Assembly: GCA_900753975.1 (NCBI GenBank)
Contig: CAAEBC010000017.1
Span: forward strand, 7,167 to 71,166
Direction of reading: 5' to 3'
DNA from: Clostridia bacterium
Lineage (GTDB): Bacteria; Bacillota; Clostridia; TANB77; UBA1234
Length of the DNA: 64,000 nucleotides
Shown here: positions 47,563 to 57,420 of the stretch, in pieces
Layout of the letters: every line of letters starts with the position of its first letter
Numbering within the stretch: position 1 is the first letter of the stretch
Notes under the pieces: generated by a model
The model's input: only the letters and a program-made list of their open reading frames with translations
What the model was told of the DNA's origin: nothing
Database searches by the model: none
Position numbers and translations under genes: made by a program

Positions 47563-49605
47563 TTAATTATTATTTTCTTTTTTAGACCCATAAAGTTCCA
47601 TAAATTTCTTATCTAATTCGGCATACAAATCATAGTCGATTTCATTTGTGCCACCTGCATTAGTAGTTTGAGACGTTGTGCTTGTTGAATTGCTACTAGC
47701 AGTAGCTGATGTATATGGTGTAATCTTTGTTGTATCATCTGATGCATCATTTTGTGTATTATTAGTTTTATCACCAGGTCCAAACACATCAACATCTACA
47801 TCATTTGCTCTACTATTAGCAAAGTCTGCAAAAACATCATCAGAGTTTATAATTTCATAAGGATTTGTAACAACAAATTTTCCTCTCTTAGGTTCTGCAA
47901 TATCTCTGTGATTTATCTCAACTTGTCTTGCAAGTTTTGCAAGAGGATGAGGTCCAGGACATCCCTTTTTATCATAATACCAAAACTTTTGAGCCTTTAT
48001 AGGTTTCATAGCTTGTACTAAAATTATACACTCATTTTCACTCATTTTTCTAAGCTCATCTGGTGTCATCAAAGCTCTACCCATTGCTTGGTCAGAATAA
48101 CTTCTACCACTAAAGTGAGAATCTTTATCTGTACTCTTTGAAATATTATCTCTAGTAATAGTCTTTTCACCTAACTGTTTAGAGAAAGTTTCCAAAGTTT
48201 TTTGTGCGTTAGTTCCTAAGAACAAGTGAGTACTACAGTTAGACATAATGTTTTCTGTAACTTTTTCATCATATATAGCAATCAACTGGTCAATACTCTG
48301 CAAAATAATACTAATATTAATTCTATAAGATCTACAAGTACTAAGTATTTGCTCAAATCTTGGAATTCTTCCTATGTTTGCAAACTCATCTAGTATCAAA
48401 AATAGTGGTGTTGGAAGTTTACCACCTTTAGTATCTGCATACTCATAAAGTCTATCAAACATCTGTGAAAAGAAGATATTCATAAGAAAGTTATATGTAT
48501 CATTCGTCGCCGGTGTTATAAAGTAAAGTACTGATTTTCTATTTACTAAATCTTCAAATTCAATAGTGTTTGTACTTGTTAAACCAACAATTTCTTTTGA
48601 GTCAAATGCTTCTAGTTTAGCTGCAAGTGAAACCAAGATGTTTGAGAAAGTTTTTTCACTACCAAGTCTTATTGTTTCAAAAGCTTTTCTAGCTGGGCTT
48701 TCAAAAGGTAATGACATAAATAAATTTCTTAAATCTTCACCTTCGTTTTCACCGCCTAGTCTAACTAAAGCAAGACAACTTGCAAGTGACCATTCCTCTT
48801 GTGGTCTGTTAAACATTATGTAATAAATTACTGCTTTCAAAAGGGCTTCTGAAGTTTGATCCCAGAAAGGGTCGTTTGACTTAGAATCTCCTCCTTCTTT
48901 TTTAGAAATGATTTTTACGATTGTATCAACGTCCAAAGTTCCACGAATATGTGAAAGTGGATTATATCCATCACTACATTTAGGTTCAGCAAGATTTATA
49001 ACGTGCACTTCATAACCTTTTTCTTTAAAAATTCCAGCTGTTCTATCATAAAGCTCACCTTTAGGGTCTGTAAATACATAAGAACCTAGCATTTGCATCG
49101 CATTTGGGATAGCAAAAGAAGCAGATTTACCAGAACCAGATCCACCAATAACTAGGATGTTACCATTTTTACCAGGTGGTGGTGTTGGTATAACCGGCAA
49201 ATATTTTCTATATCCAAGTATCATACCTTCTTTTGGACTAAGAATATTATATGCCTCACTATCTTTGCACCAATCTGCAGAACCATACTCTATATTTTCA
49301 TATTCCTTTTTATTTGCTGCTTTATAAACTAAGAAAATTGAAACAACTAAATAGACAATTCCAATATTTCTAAAGCAGATACCAAAATAACCAATATTCT
49401 CCTTTGAAAAAGAAATACCTATATTATTCAAAACATCCGTCGAGTTTGTAACAAAAGCACCAAATTGTGTATCCCCACTCGAATCTCCAAGAGTTATTTC
49501 GTAATTTGCTCTTGTCCACCCTGAAGCTAGAAAAGTACAAATAAACAAACCCAAAATAAATAGCATAACAATCGGAGCCTTATAATTATTCCAGAAATCT
49601 CTCAA
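47563..49605 (-). CDS. VirD4/TraG-family type IV coupling protein
   Basis: The protein has 680 residues. Two N-terminal membrane regions (about 12-30 and 75-95) precede the ATPase. Walker A is VIGGSGSGKSASF near 155, followed by TDPKGELYD; Walker B is LILDEFANIGRIPRFEQIL near 400, followed by SIILQSIDQL. The C-terminal 80 residues are Thr/Ser/Asn-rich. Coupling proteins recruit substrates to the T4SS channel. The start is TTG, seven bases after AAGGAGG. It lies about 20 kb from the channel genes. An AAAATGTCAT/ATGACATTTT hairpin at 47497-47558 lies past the stop. Confidence 0.94.
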   Translation of the reverse strand: MRDFWNNYKAPIVMLFILGLFICTFLASGWTRANYEITLGDSSGDTQFGAFVTNSTDVLNNIGISFSKENIGYFGICFRNIGIVYLVVSIFLVYKAANKKEYENIEYGSADWCKDSEAYNILSPKEGMILGYRKYLPVIPTPPPGKNGNILVIGGSGSGKSASFAIPNAMQMLGSYVFTDPKGELYDRTAGIFKEKGYEVHVINLAEPKCSDGYNPLSHIRGTLDVDTIVKIISKKEGGDSKSNDPFWDQTSEALLKAVIYYIMFNRPQEEWSLASCLALVRLGGENEGEDLRNLFMSLPFESPARKAFETIRLGSEKTFSNILVSLAAKLEAFDSKEIVGLTSTNTIEFEDLVNRKSVLYFITPATNDTYNFLMNIFFSQMFDRLYEYADTKGGKLPTPLFLILDEFANIGRIPRFEQILSTCRSYRINISIILQSIDQLIAIYDEKVTENIMSNCSTHLFLGTNAQKTLETFSKQLGEKTITRDNISKSTDKDSHFSGRSYSDQAMGRALMTPDELRKMSENECIILVQAMKPIKAQKFWYYDKKGCPGPHPLAKLARQVEINHRDIAEPKRGKFVVTNPYEIINSDDVFADFANSRANDVDVDVFGPGDKTNNTQNDASDDTTKITPYTSATASSNSTSTTSQTTNAGGTNEIDYDLYAELDKKFMELYGSKKENNN

Positions 49606-49648
49606 AAGAATTCCTCCTTTTGTACAAAAATGTATACTTACTTACTAC

Positions 49649-49966
49649 CTATCTTTCAACATCTACATTCTTTTCTTTTTGCAAATCTTCATTTGAAATA
49701 ATTACATTATCAATAACTCTAACGTCTCTTCCAGCTTCTTCGAAAGAAATCCCAGCCACCTTTAATGCTCCTGTTCTTTCTTTTTCAAAAACAGCAGTAA
49801 CAAACATATTATCATTAACATTATCAAGTGGTTTATTCCAACCAACAAATTCTTCGTTTGGCTTTTGAGGATTCTCACCGACATAAACAGCTGTACCTCC
49901 TGCCGGCACCATTACTTTATAAAGCTCTTTGCCATCATAATTTAAAAATATAACTAAATATTCCAT
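49649..49966 (-). CDS. Small cytoplasmic protein with an InlB-B-repeat-like segment
   Basis: The 105-residue protein has no signal peptide. Residues 1-63 resemble one InlB B-repeat unit: VFLNYDGKELYKVMVPAG near the start, then ENPQKPNEEFVGWNKPLDNV and TAVFEKE. These units usually lie in surface proteins. The remainder is acidic. AGGGGG precedes the ATG. It lies 43 bases upstream of the coupling-protein gene in the same operon, so a role with the secretion system is possible but unproven. Confidence 0.55.
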   Translation of the reverse strand: MEYLVIFLNYDGKELYKVMVPAGGTAVYVGENPQKPNEEFVGWNKPLDNVNDNMFVTAVFEKERTGALKVAGISFEEAGRDVRVIDNVIISNEDLQKEKNVDVER

Positions 49967-49978
49967 CTGAAACTCCCC

Positions 49979-50485
49979 CTAATCTTCTGTAACCTGAAGT
50001 GCAATATATGATTTTTTAGGCAAAAGCTTAACTCTAGCTCTTACCGTATTTGCTTCCTCATCGTAATACAACATTGGCTTAACTTCATCTGCAATCGCAG
50101 GATCTATGATAGAAATAGGTCTTTTAAAATTTGGTGTATACTTTATATCATCATAACTACTTTCGGTCTCGCTATATAAAGTAGTATATCTTATTTTACC
50201 AGAATTTTTCGAAACCAACAATTTACCATCTCGTAATACAGCCATATTAAGTCTAGCTTTACCATCACCAAGTGTAACAAGTACAATATCAATATCTCCA
50301 CTAATAGTAAGATCGTTTACAAAAAAAGTGCGTTTCATACCATTTTCAAGTTGTTGAACTGCACAGTCAAGCTTTTGAAGAGTTCTATATCTAGAACCAT
50401 CTTCAGCAGCATTTATCATAAATGCCAACGTACTCGTCTCACTAGAGTCTAGTATTGAAAATTTTCTAACCCCTTCTAGTTCCAT
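49979..50485 (-). CDS. Hypothetical protein in the coupling-protein operon
   Basis: The 168-residue soluble protein has no signal peptide or cysteine, and I do not recognise a family. It appears beta-rich, with repeated strand-like segments (FFVNDLTISGDIDIVLVTLG, KLLVSKNSGKIRYTTL, VRARVKLLPKKSYIALQV). AAAAGGAG supports the start. It is flanked by the DnaJ-like gene (36 bases) and the small InlB-B-like gene (12 bases). Confidence 0.65.
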   Translation of the reverse strand: MELEGVRKFSILDSSETSTLAFMINAAEDGSRYRTLQKLDCAVQQLENGMKRTFFVNDLTISGDIDIVLVTLGDGKARLNMAVLRDGKLLVSKNSGKIRYTTLYSETESSYDDIKYTPNFKRPISIIDPAIADEVKPMLYYDEEANTVRARVKLLPKKSYIALQVTED

Positions 50486-50521
50486 AAAAACTACTCCTTT
50501 TCTTTAGTTATATTTTCTAAT

Positions 50522-51406
50522 CTACCTTGCTTTAAAGTTAGAAACAGCCTCCAATTTTTCAAACAACAATTTCTCAGTATCAGTTAATTCCTTAGGAACC
50601 ATTATTTGAATATTTAAAAGCAAATCTCCTCTACCATAAGTAGATGTATTCCAAAAACCGCAATTAGCAATTCTAAGTGTTTCTCCTGACTCTGTACCAG
50701 CTGGAACATTTACTAAAATAGAAGAATCAATATTCTCTACTTTAACCTCTGTACCCAAAGCTGCTTCCCAAGGAGAAAGCTTAAGATTCATACACAAATC
50801 AAAACCTTTAACTTCAAAAATATCATTTTTCATAATTTCAACTTTGATATATAAATCTCCAGGCTCTCCACCATTTTTGCCAGGTTTTCCTTGCTTTGCA
50901 AGTCTAACTTTTTCACCATTTCGTATTCCTTTAGGAATTTTTACTGATATATTTTTCATATCACCAGTAACCGTCCTAAAAGCTAATTTCTTTTCTGTAC
51001 CAAAAAAAGCTTCTTCCAAAGTAATATCGATTTTAGACTCTAAATCTTCACCCGTAATCGGTATAGATTTATTTTTGTTTTCAAAATTACTTTGCTCTTT
51101 TTTCCCAAAAACCATTCCGATCATGTCAGACATTCCACCAAAATTTATTTTTTCTTTCGTGTCTTCTATTGTGTCTTTAACCCTGTATATATTATGAATC
51201 CTATCATATTTCTTTTTAGAAACTTCATTTCCTAAAACCTGATAAGCTTCATTTACAAGTTTAAATTTTTCACTTGCAACTTCATCTCCTGGATTAATGT
51301 CTGGATGATATTTTTTAGCCAAACGTCTATAAGCATTTTTTATTTCTTCATCACTTACACGATCACTTTTTAATTCTAAAATTTTATAATAATTTTTATA
51401 CTTCAA
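50522..51406 (-). CDS. DnaJ/CbpA-type co-chaperone without zinc finger
   Basis: The protein has 294 residues. A J domain occupies about 1-68, with HPD in AKKYHPDINPGD. A Gly-poor linker (about 70-120) leads into the DnaJ C-terminal substrate domain (DITLEEAFFGTEKKL near 127, PKGIRNGEKVRLAKQGKPG near 160). The four CxxCxGxG zinc motifs of true DnaJ are absent, so it is a type II J protein. It leads an operon that ends with VirD4, so it might keep secretion substrates unfolded; that link is inferred. Confidence 0.85.
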   Translation of the reverse strand: MKYKNYYKILELKSDRVSDEEIKNAYRRLAKKYHPDINPGDEVASEKFKLVNEAYQVLGNEVSKKKYDRIHNIYRVKDTIEDTKEKINFGGMSDMIGMVFGKKEQSNFENKNKSIPITGEDLESKIDITLEEAFFGTEKKLAFRTVTGDMKNISVKIPKGIRNGEKVRLAKQGKPGKNGGEPGDLYIKVEIMKNDIFEVKGFDLCMNLKLSPWEAALGTEVKVENIDSSILVNVPAGTESGETLRIANCGFWNTSTYGRGDLLLNIQIMVPKELTDTEKLLFEKLEAVSNFKAR

Positions 51407-51506
51407 CTTACTTCATTCCTTACAAAACTTACTCGAAGCATAATAAAATAGTCTATCCCTATGCTAATTATATCATACCTCTTTTAATTGTAAAGAAAAA
51501 ATTACA

Positions 51507-54029
51507 CTATTCGCTATATCCTTTATACACAGTAACTATGCCAGTCAATTCGCCTATTACAAGTCTATACTTATTTCTAAAAATAGTACTACTAGCATTT
51601 TTAAATTCGCAAGATTTAAAGCTCCATTCACCTGTTGTTTTACTTTTCTCAACATTAACAAGCATAAAAACTAAGTCGTCAAAATTATATTCTATTCCAT
51701 CATATTCAAATGAATCTTTACTTGTATCTAAAACAAATTCAGAATTTTCAAAATAAATTTTTCCATCAGAATATTTGCTAATAATTAAATCTTTTTCATT
51801 ACCAATGCTTTGACGTTTGTAAACTTCATCTATAGTCATAACACCTTTTTCTTTATCTTTATTCTTTTTGTCCGATTTGTTATCATTAATAGCTTTAACT
51901 GCATAAGTAATAATGTCTCCAACTTCATACTGCATAGCTGGTATAGTTCTATATTTATTTGTCTTTCCATTAACATCTTGAACTGAAACTTCTGTTTTAA
52001 TAAAAGTATCTCCGCTATAAACATTTTTAATACTTTTAACAACACCCGCAAGCATATCTGTTCCAACTTCTTTTATTGCATACATTCTAAGAATATTCGA
52101 ATCATCATCTACAATCAAATGTATATTTTTATATTTAGAAACATCATCTAATTCACTAAATGTTTTTTCTTTACACGTACACTTGCTATACCTTCCAGCC
52201 TCTCCTGGAATACGGCTAAGTGAAAACTCTGAAACTTTTGTACTGTCTGTTACCGCATAGTTTCCAACTCTATCTTCTGAAAATCTGAAATTATAATTGG
52301 GTATAATATTAATTCCAGCAATACTAAGTGATGACGAAATTTTCTTAAGCTTCGTTTCACCAGATGGTAAATAAACAATATCTCCAAGAGCTAAAGAAGA
52401 ATCTGCCTCATCACAATCTCTTTTAGAATTGCTATAAGAGGTAACTCTATATTCTACAAAATCTTTTTCTTCATCTTTTTCAATTTTAGTACCCCAAATA
52501 ATATTTGTAACAATACCAATTCTATTTAATCTCTTTTCTAGATTTTTATAAGTTTCTTCCACTTTAATATTTTCAGTCACTTTCCAAACATCTAAATCGA
52601 ACTCTAATTTAACAATTTCATTGAATTCATTCAAATACACTCTAACGATCTTGTTGTTTTTAGCAATTTTTATAATATCATCTGCTGTTAAACTCTCACT
52701 AAGTAAAGTGGTTTGTTTAGTAGATTTGCAATAGCAAATACATTCACTACTAGCTCTATATTCTTTACCATTAATTTCTAAAGATTTAACTCCAACTCCG
52801 CCTCTATCTAAAGCACCATCTTCATATCTTTGAATGTACGTATATACACTGTTTTTTTCTATCTCTCTTATTACACAATTATTCGGTACATCTGTCCAAG
52901 AAACAACTTTGCCTTCATGAACAACAACAGCAGTTTTTCTAATATCCATAACACTTTCGTTTCTTAAAATATTATATGTAATAAGCTTGCCATCTTTTAG
53001 TTGAACAATGCTTTGGTCGTAAACGTGTTTGCTTTCTATAGTAACATTCTTATTTCCTATCTTAACTTCTTCAGCAAAATGCGATTCACGAGTATCATAA
53101 TAAACAACTCTTAAAATTTGGTTCGTTTTGCTATCCACAAAAATTTCTGCATATTCAGCATGATCTTTGTCGCCATATCCGGAAATATTTTTACATTTGT
53201 ATATGTAATAACCTTTTTCTCCCAAAGCCTCTATACTATCGCAAATCTTTATTTCATCTTTATCTTCATCTGTTTTTTTGCATGCAAAACTATTATACTT
53301 TGTGTCTAAAAATCCAGAAATCTCTCCGCCCAAATCAGAAAAATCAATATTATCTTCAACATAAAAATTACCAGCAGAAGTTTGATATACAATTTTTCCG
53401 CCATAAGAAGTAATGTCATTTACTTTTACATTCTTAAGAAACTTATAACTAGGAAAATGTTTCTCAATCATTGAACCTTTGTCTATCATGTTCCAAAGAA
53501 GTATAGCAATATCTCCTCTATTTGCTGGAGAGTTCGGCGTAAATTCTTTTACTCCATTATTTAATTCAATTTCTGTCATCTTAGCCATATAGCCAGCATA
53601 CCAAGGATTATTATTAATATCTAAATTTCTATATCCCATACTCCTTAGCATTATAGTCACAGCCTCAGCATAAGACACATATCCATCTGGTTTGAAAGTT
53701 CCATCTGCGTATCCATTTAATATTCCAGATTCTGCAGCAGCTAAAATATATTCCTTTGCCCAATGCTTATCTATATCACTAAAATTTTTAGTTGATGAAT
53801 TTTTAGCAATAGCCAAAACATTAATAATCATCTTAGAAAGTTCTGCTCTAGTAACTTGTTTTTCTGGCTCGTAAGTTTTAGCTGTTGTACCATTAACAAT
53901 TTCTAAATATGAAATTCTATCTACAGCTATTTCGCAATCCTTTCCTAAAGTATCGTCAAAAGTTTTAGCATACACACAAGACGTAGAAATCAAAATTAAA
54001 CTAAAAAGAAGTAAATAAAATTTTTTCAT
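51507..54029 (-). CDS. SLH-domain surface protein
   Basis: The protein has 840 residues from an ATG nine bases after GGAGGGG; six earlier codons are not used. A signal peptide ends near CVYAKTF. Three SLH domains follow (about 25-200): VTRAELSKMIINVLAI, then GYADGTFKPDGYVSYAEAV, then FTPNSPANRGDIAILLWNM. These bind wall polymer. The remaining 640 residues form repeated beta-rich segments with no domain that I recognise, probably surface exposed. It is 27 bases after the DUF1934-like gene and may be the last gene of the envelope operon. Confidence 0.85.
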   Translation of the reverse strand: MKKFYLLLFSLILISTSCVYAKTFDDTLGKDCEIAVDRISYLEIVNGTTAKTYEPEKQVTRAELSKMIINVLAIAKNSSTKNFSDIDKHWAKEYILAAAESGILNGYADGTFKPDGYVSYAEAVTIMLRSMGYRNLDINNNPWYAGYMAKMTEIELNNGVKEFTPNSPANRGDIAILLWNMIDKGSMIEKHFPSYKFLKNVKVNDITSYGGKIVYQTSAGNFYVEDNIDFSDLGGEISGFLDTKYNSFACKKTDEDKDEIKICDSIEALGEKGYYIYKCKNISGYGDKDHAEYAEIFVDSKTNQILRVVYYDTRESHFAEEVKIGNKNVTIESKHVYDQSIVQLKDGKLITYNILRNESVMDIRKTAVVVHEGKVVSWTDVPNNCVIREIEKNSVYTYIQRYEDGALDRGGVGVKSLEINGKEYRASSECICYCKSTKQTTLLSESLTADDIIKIAKNNKIVRVYLNEFNEIVKLEFDLDVWKVTENIKVEETYKNLEKRLNRIGIVTNIIWGTKIEKDEEKDFVEYRVTSYSNSKRDCDEADSSLALGDIVYLPSGETKLKKISSSLSIAGINIIPNYNFRFSEDRVGNYAVTDSTKVSEFSLSRIPGEAGRYSKCTCKEKTFSELDDVSKYKNIHLIVDDDSNILRMYAIKEVGTDMLAGVVKSIKNVYSGDTFIKTEVSVQDVNGKTNKYRTIPAMQYEVGDIITYAVKAINDNKSDKKNKDKEKGVMTIDEVYKRQSIGNEKDLIISKYSDGKIYFENSEFVLDTSKDSFEYDGIEYNFDDLVFMLVNVEKSKTTGEWSFKSCEFKNASSTIFRNKYRLVIGELTGIVTVYKGYSE

Positions 54030-54056
54030 AAGTACATTCCCCTCCATAAAAAGGTT

Positions 54057-54422
54057 TTAATCTTTAAAACTAATTTGTAGTTCATTTAAGTATTCACTAT
54101 TATTTCCGAACTTTATTTCATAATTTACTCTAAATAAAAAGGGTTCTTTGCTAAAGTAAAATTCTCTTCCACAAACATCTAAATCAATAGCGCCATAAGG
54201 TGTATTGTAATTTGTAGTAGTATTTTCATTTAAACAAATTTCAAGAGCCATATTATCTCTTTCAATTATCAATTTATCTTTGCAAAATTTAATCTTAGAA
54301 CCTTCATAAGAAACCTCGAAACTATTTTCATCGACAATAACTTCAGCATCATTTTCTTCAGTAACAAAATCCTCATGACTTTCAAAAATCTGTTTGCTTT
54401 GTATAACTATTTTTCTATTCAC
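54057..54422 (-). CDS. DUF1934/YwiB-like beta-barrel protein
   Basis: The 121-residue protein has no signal peptide. The order of beta strands and the motifs TNYNTPYGAIDLDV, FRVNYEIKF and LNELQISF match the DUF1934 (YwiB) calycin-like family. Function is unknown. It overlaps the ddl stop by 8 bases, so it is co-translated with it. Confidence 0.6.
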   Translation of the reverse strand: MNRKIVIQSKQIFESHEDFVTEENDAEVIVDENSFEVSYEGSKIKFCKDKLIIERDNMALEICLNENTTTNYNTPYGAIDLDVCGREFYFSKEPFLFRVNYEIKFGNNSEYLNELQISFKD

Positions 54423-55626
54423 TTAACTTTCCACCTTTACTTCCACTAGTACCTTGTTTTTCAATAATTGTAGATTTAAAAGTATAATTATTTTTCATTT
54501 TTTCTTCGTGCTCTTTTTCTGCAATATCAATAAGTTCATCAATCAATTTAGTGTATGGTAACTCTCCTTTATAATTCCACAAATAAAAAGCAAAAGAACC
54601 AGGAATAGTATTAATCTCGTTAATATAAACTTTCCCATCGTCGTTATCAATAATAAAGTCAATTCTTGCAACGCCTTTAGAATTCAAAACTTTAAAAGCA
54701 TATCTTGTATAGAATTGAATTTGTTTTGTTTGTTCTTCTGTAATATCAGCAGGAACTTTTCTTGTCATACTAGACATACCACCCTTTGTACCTGCTGGAA
54801 CTTTATTTTCAGACTTACTAGACTTTTCTCCATGCAAATACTTATCTTCAAAAGTCAAAAACTCTGCCCAATTAATTGGTTGCTCACATACAGAAACCTT
54901 TATATCGTCTGCTCTTCCAAGTGCAGAGCAATTAACCTCAGTTAAATTCTCAACACCTCTTTCAACAATAACTCTTTCATCATATCTTATAGCTACTTCT
55001 ATCGCATTTATAAGTCCATCTCTATCTTTTGCTTTAGATATACCAATACTTGAGCCCAAATTAGATGGCTTTACAAACATTGGATAATTTAGTGTTTCCT
55101 CAATCCTTTTTAGGACACTTTCTTTATCTTTTTCCCATTCTCCTCTTAAAAAATAAGTATATGGAAGTACTGGGATACCATTTGCTTCAAAAACATTTTT
55201 CATCAAAATCTTATCCATACCAACACTTGCACCAAGCACACCAGAAGAAGTATATGGAATATTGGCTAGTTCCAAAAGACCTTGTAAAGTACCGTCTTCA
55301 CCATTCATACCATGCATAGCTGGAATAACAACATCCAAATCTACAAAGCTTGCTTTACCAAAAAGACCAGTACCTTCAATCATAAGTTTTGGTTTGTTTG
55401 GAAGTATAATTCCTTTTTTTAAAGTACTTTTCTTCTCTTCAAAATTTTTATATAAAGTAATATCCAAAAGTTCTTTGCCAGTATACCACTCACCATCCGA
55501 ATGAATATAAATCGGTACAACTTCATACTTACTCTTATTCATATTCTCTATAAGTTGTAAACCAGTAACAATAGAAACATCATGTTCACAAGTAACTCCA
55601 CCAAAAATAACACCAACTTTTTTCAT
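54415..55626 (-). CDS. ddl: D-alanine--D-alanine ligase
   Basis: The 403-residue ATP-grasp enzyme starts KKVGVIFGGVTCEHDVSI. It has AMHGMNGEDGTLQGLLEL near 103, PMFVKPSNLGSSIGI near 187 and the metal site FIIDNDDGKVYINEINTIPG near 330. It joins two D-Ala for wall precursors. A segment after FLTFEDKYL is longer than in E. coli DdlB (GTKGGMSSM region), which places the omega loop in a long-form Ddl group. The last 30 residues are an extra tail. It follows murF by 27 bases. Confidence 0.93.
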   Translation of the reverse strand: MKKVGVIFGGVTCEHDVSIVTGLQLIENMNKSKYEVVPIYIHSDGEWYTGKELLDITLYKNFEEKKSTLKKGIILPNKPKLMIEGTGLFGKASFVDLDVVIPAMHGMNGEDGTLQGLLELANIPYTSSGVLGASVGMDKILMKNVFEANGIPVLPYTYFLRGEWEKDKESVLKRIEETLNYPMFVKPSNLGSSIGISKAKDRDGLINAIEVAIRYDERVIVERGVENLTEVNCSALGRADDIKVSVCEQPINWAEFLTFEDKYLHGEKSSKSENKVPAGTKGGMSSMTRKVPADITEEQTKQIQFYTRYAFKVLNSKGVARIDFIIDNDDGKVYINEINTIPGSFAFYLWNYKGELPYTKLIDELIDIAEKEHEEKMKNNYTFKSTIIEKQGTSGSKGGKLSE

Positions 55627-55653
55627 AAACCAAACTTCCTTTCTAAAATTAAT

Positions 55654-57420
55654 TTACTCGTTATAATTATCTGGTAAATCGTTTTCAAACAAAACAACAT
55701 CGCCAACATTTGTAATCTCAGCAAGTTTCTTAGTTGCTGCATCCAAGTCAGGTACAACATAAATATTCATACTGTCAAAACCTGCATCTAAAAGTCCTTT
55801 TTCAATAGGCTTACTTCTTTTTACTCCCACCAATATTGCAATATCTGTGCATTTAGCCATATGCTTGCCAAATTCATTATTATAAAATTCTTCTTTTTCT
55901 CCAAGCTCAACCATACCTGGTGTAATAACTATTTTTCTACCTTTAAATTCTTTTAAAACATCTAATGCCATTTTACTTCCAACAGGATTAGAATTAAAAG
56001 CATCGTCAATTACGATTGTTCCATTATTGCTTGGTAAAATTTGAAGTCTATGTGCAATTGGTTCAATCTTTGAAACTCCTCTTGCAATTTGTTCTTTAGA
56101 TAAGTCTAAGTAAATTGCAATTGCAATCGCACCTAAAATATTTTGTATATTAAGTTCTCCCAAAAGTTTGCTAACACATTTAATATCTCCATTCGGCGTA
56201 ACCGCTGTAAATTCGCAACCCTCCGAAGACATTTTTATATTTTTAGCATAAACACTTGCAGATTTATCTGAAACACTATAAGAAAACTTATTTCTGTTTT
56301 TCTCATTTTTATATAACTCACTACAAAAAGCACCATCTACAGGCAAGAAAATCGCACTATCTTTTTTGAATGATTTGTCATTTAGCGATGAGTACATTTG
56401 AGCTAAGTTTTCAGATTCTCCTTTAATTGGTAATGCTCTTAAAAGTTCGCTTTTTGTTTTAGCAACATTTTCTATTGTTTTAAAAGTTTCTAAATGTTGT
56501 GGTCCAATAGAAGTAATAATACCAATTTGCGGATAAACAAAATCACAAATCTTTCTAATATCTCCTGGATATCTTGCTCCCATTTCAGAAATAAAAACTT
56601 GATGTTCTGGTTTTAATTCGTTTCTAATAATCTTTACATTTCCCATAGTTGTGTTATAACTTTCAGGTGTTGCTAAGACATTATACTTCTCACTTAAAAT
56701 AGTTTTTAAAATAAATTTAGTACTTGTTTTTCCATAACTACCTGTTATACCAATTCTAATCAAATGTGCGTACTTTGGTCTAATAATTTTCCATCTTGCA
56801 CTATTTATATAATGATCGTTAATCATAGCCTCTGTTGGATATGCTATATACGCAGCTAAAGCAAGTACAACCGGCATAGTAACAATCATAATTCCAAATT
56901 GCAATGTTGGTTGTGCATATTGCATACATCTACTTTCAAGTAATGGTAATGCATTAAAACTCAAACTTAGTGAACTTTCCATTAAAATATATGTTAGCCA
57001 AGAAAAAAACATTAACCTTTTTACTCTTCCAGTATAAACTAATTTTTTCTTTGCATTTTTTCTTTCACGTTTCCATTTTATAGCAAGTTTTATAGCACCT
57101 GTATAAAATACAATATATAAACATATCAATTGTACTAAATATATAAGTGCTTTTATATCGTCTGTAAAATTAAATCTCGTAATATATACATCGGTCAAAA
57201 CCATAAGTATAAAGTAAATAAGTGTACTTGCAAGCTCAAACATTCCATCGCCAAAAGCTTTTTTCGGGTTTTTAGTTATCCATCTAAAATAATCTCTAAA
57301 TTGATAGCTTTCTTGTTGAAAAATATGAATAGCTTTAGGTACGCAAAAAAGAAACATTATCCCCGTACAATATCTTAAAAGCACCACCAAGATCTCCATC
57401 AAATTAATAGCCTCTCTCAT
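55654..57420 (-). CDS. MurF-like Mur ligase with N-terminal membrane domain
   Basis: The protein has 588 residues. Residues 1-190 contain about five membrane helices, absent from standard MurF (about 450). Then comes the Mur ligase core with the P-loop GITGSYGKTSTKFIL near 230, SEMGARYPGD near 280 and DDAFNSNP near 470. This fits the UDP-MurNAc-tripeptide:D-Ala-D-Ala ligase, and ddl follows it. The operon supports the MurF assignment. The anchor may place the enzyme near MraY, an inference. Confidence 0.85.
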   Translation of the reverse strand: MREAINLMEILVVLLRYCTGIMFLFCVPKAIHIFQQESYQFRDYFRWITKNPKKAFGDGMFELASTLIYFILMVLTDVYITRFNFTDDIKALIYLVQLICLYIVFYTGAIKLAIKWKRERKNAKKKLVYTGRVKRLMFFSWLTYILMESSLSLSFNALPLLESRCMQYAQPTLQFGIMIVTMPVVLALAAYIAYPTEAMINDHYINSARWKIIRPKYAHLIRIGITGSYGKTSTKFILKTILSEKYNVLATPESYNTTMGNVKIIRNELKPEHQVFISEMGARYPGDIRKICDFVYPQIGIITSIGPQHLETFKTIENVAKTKSELLRALPIKGESENLAQMYSSLNDKSFKKDSAIFLPVDGAFCSELYKNEKNRNKFSYSVSDKSASVYAKNIKMSSEGCEFTAVTPNGDIKCVSKLLGELNIQNILGAIAIAIYLDLSKEQIARGVSKIEPIAHRLQILPSNNGTIVIDDAFNSNPVGSKMALDVLKEFKGRKIVITPGMVELGEKEEFYNNEFGKHMAKCTDIAILVGVKRSKPIEKGLLDAGFDSMNIYVVPDLDAATKKLAEITNVGDVVLFENDLPDNYNE

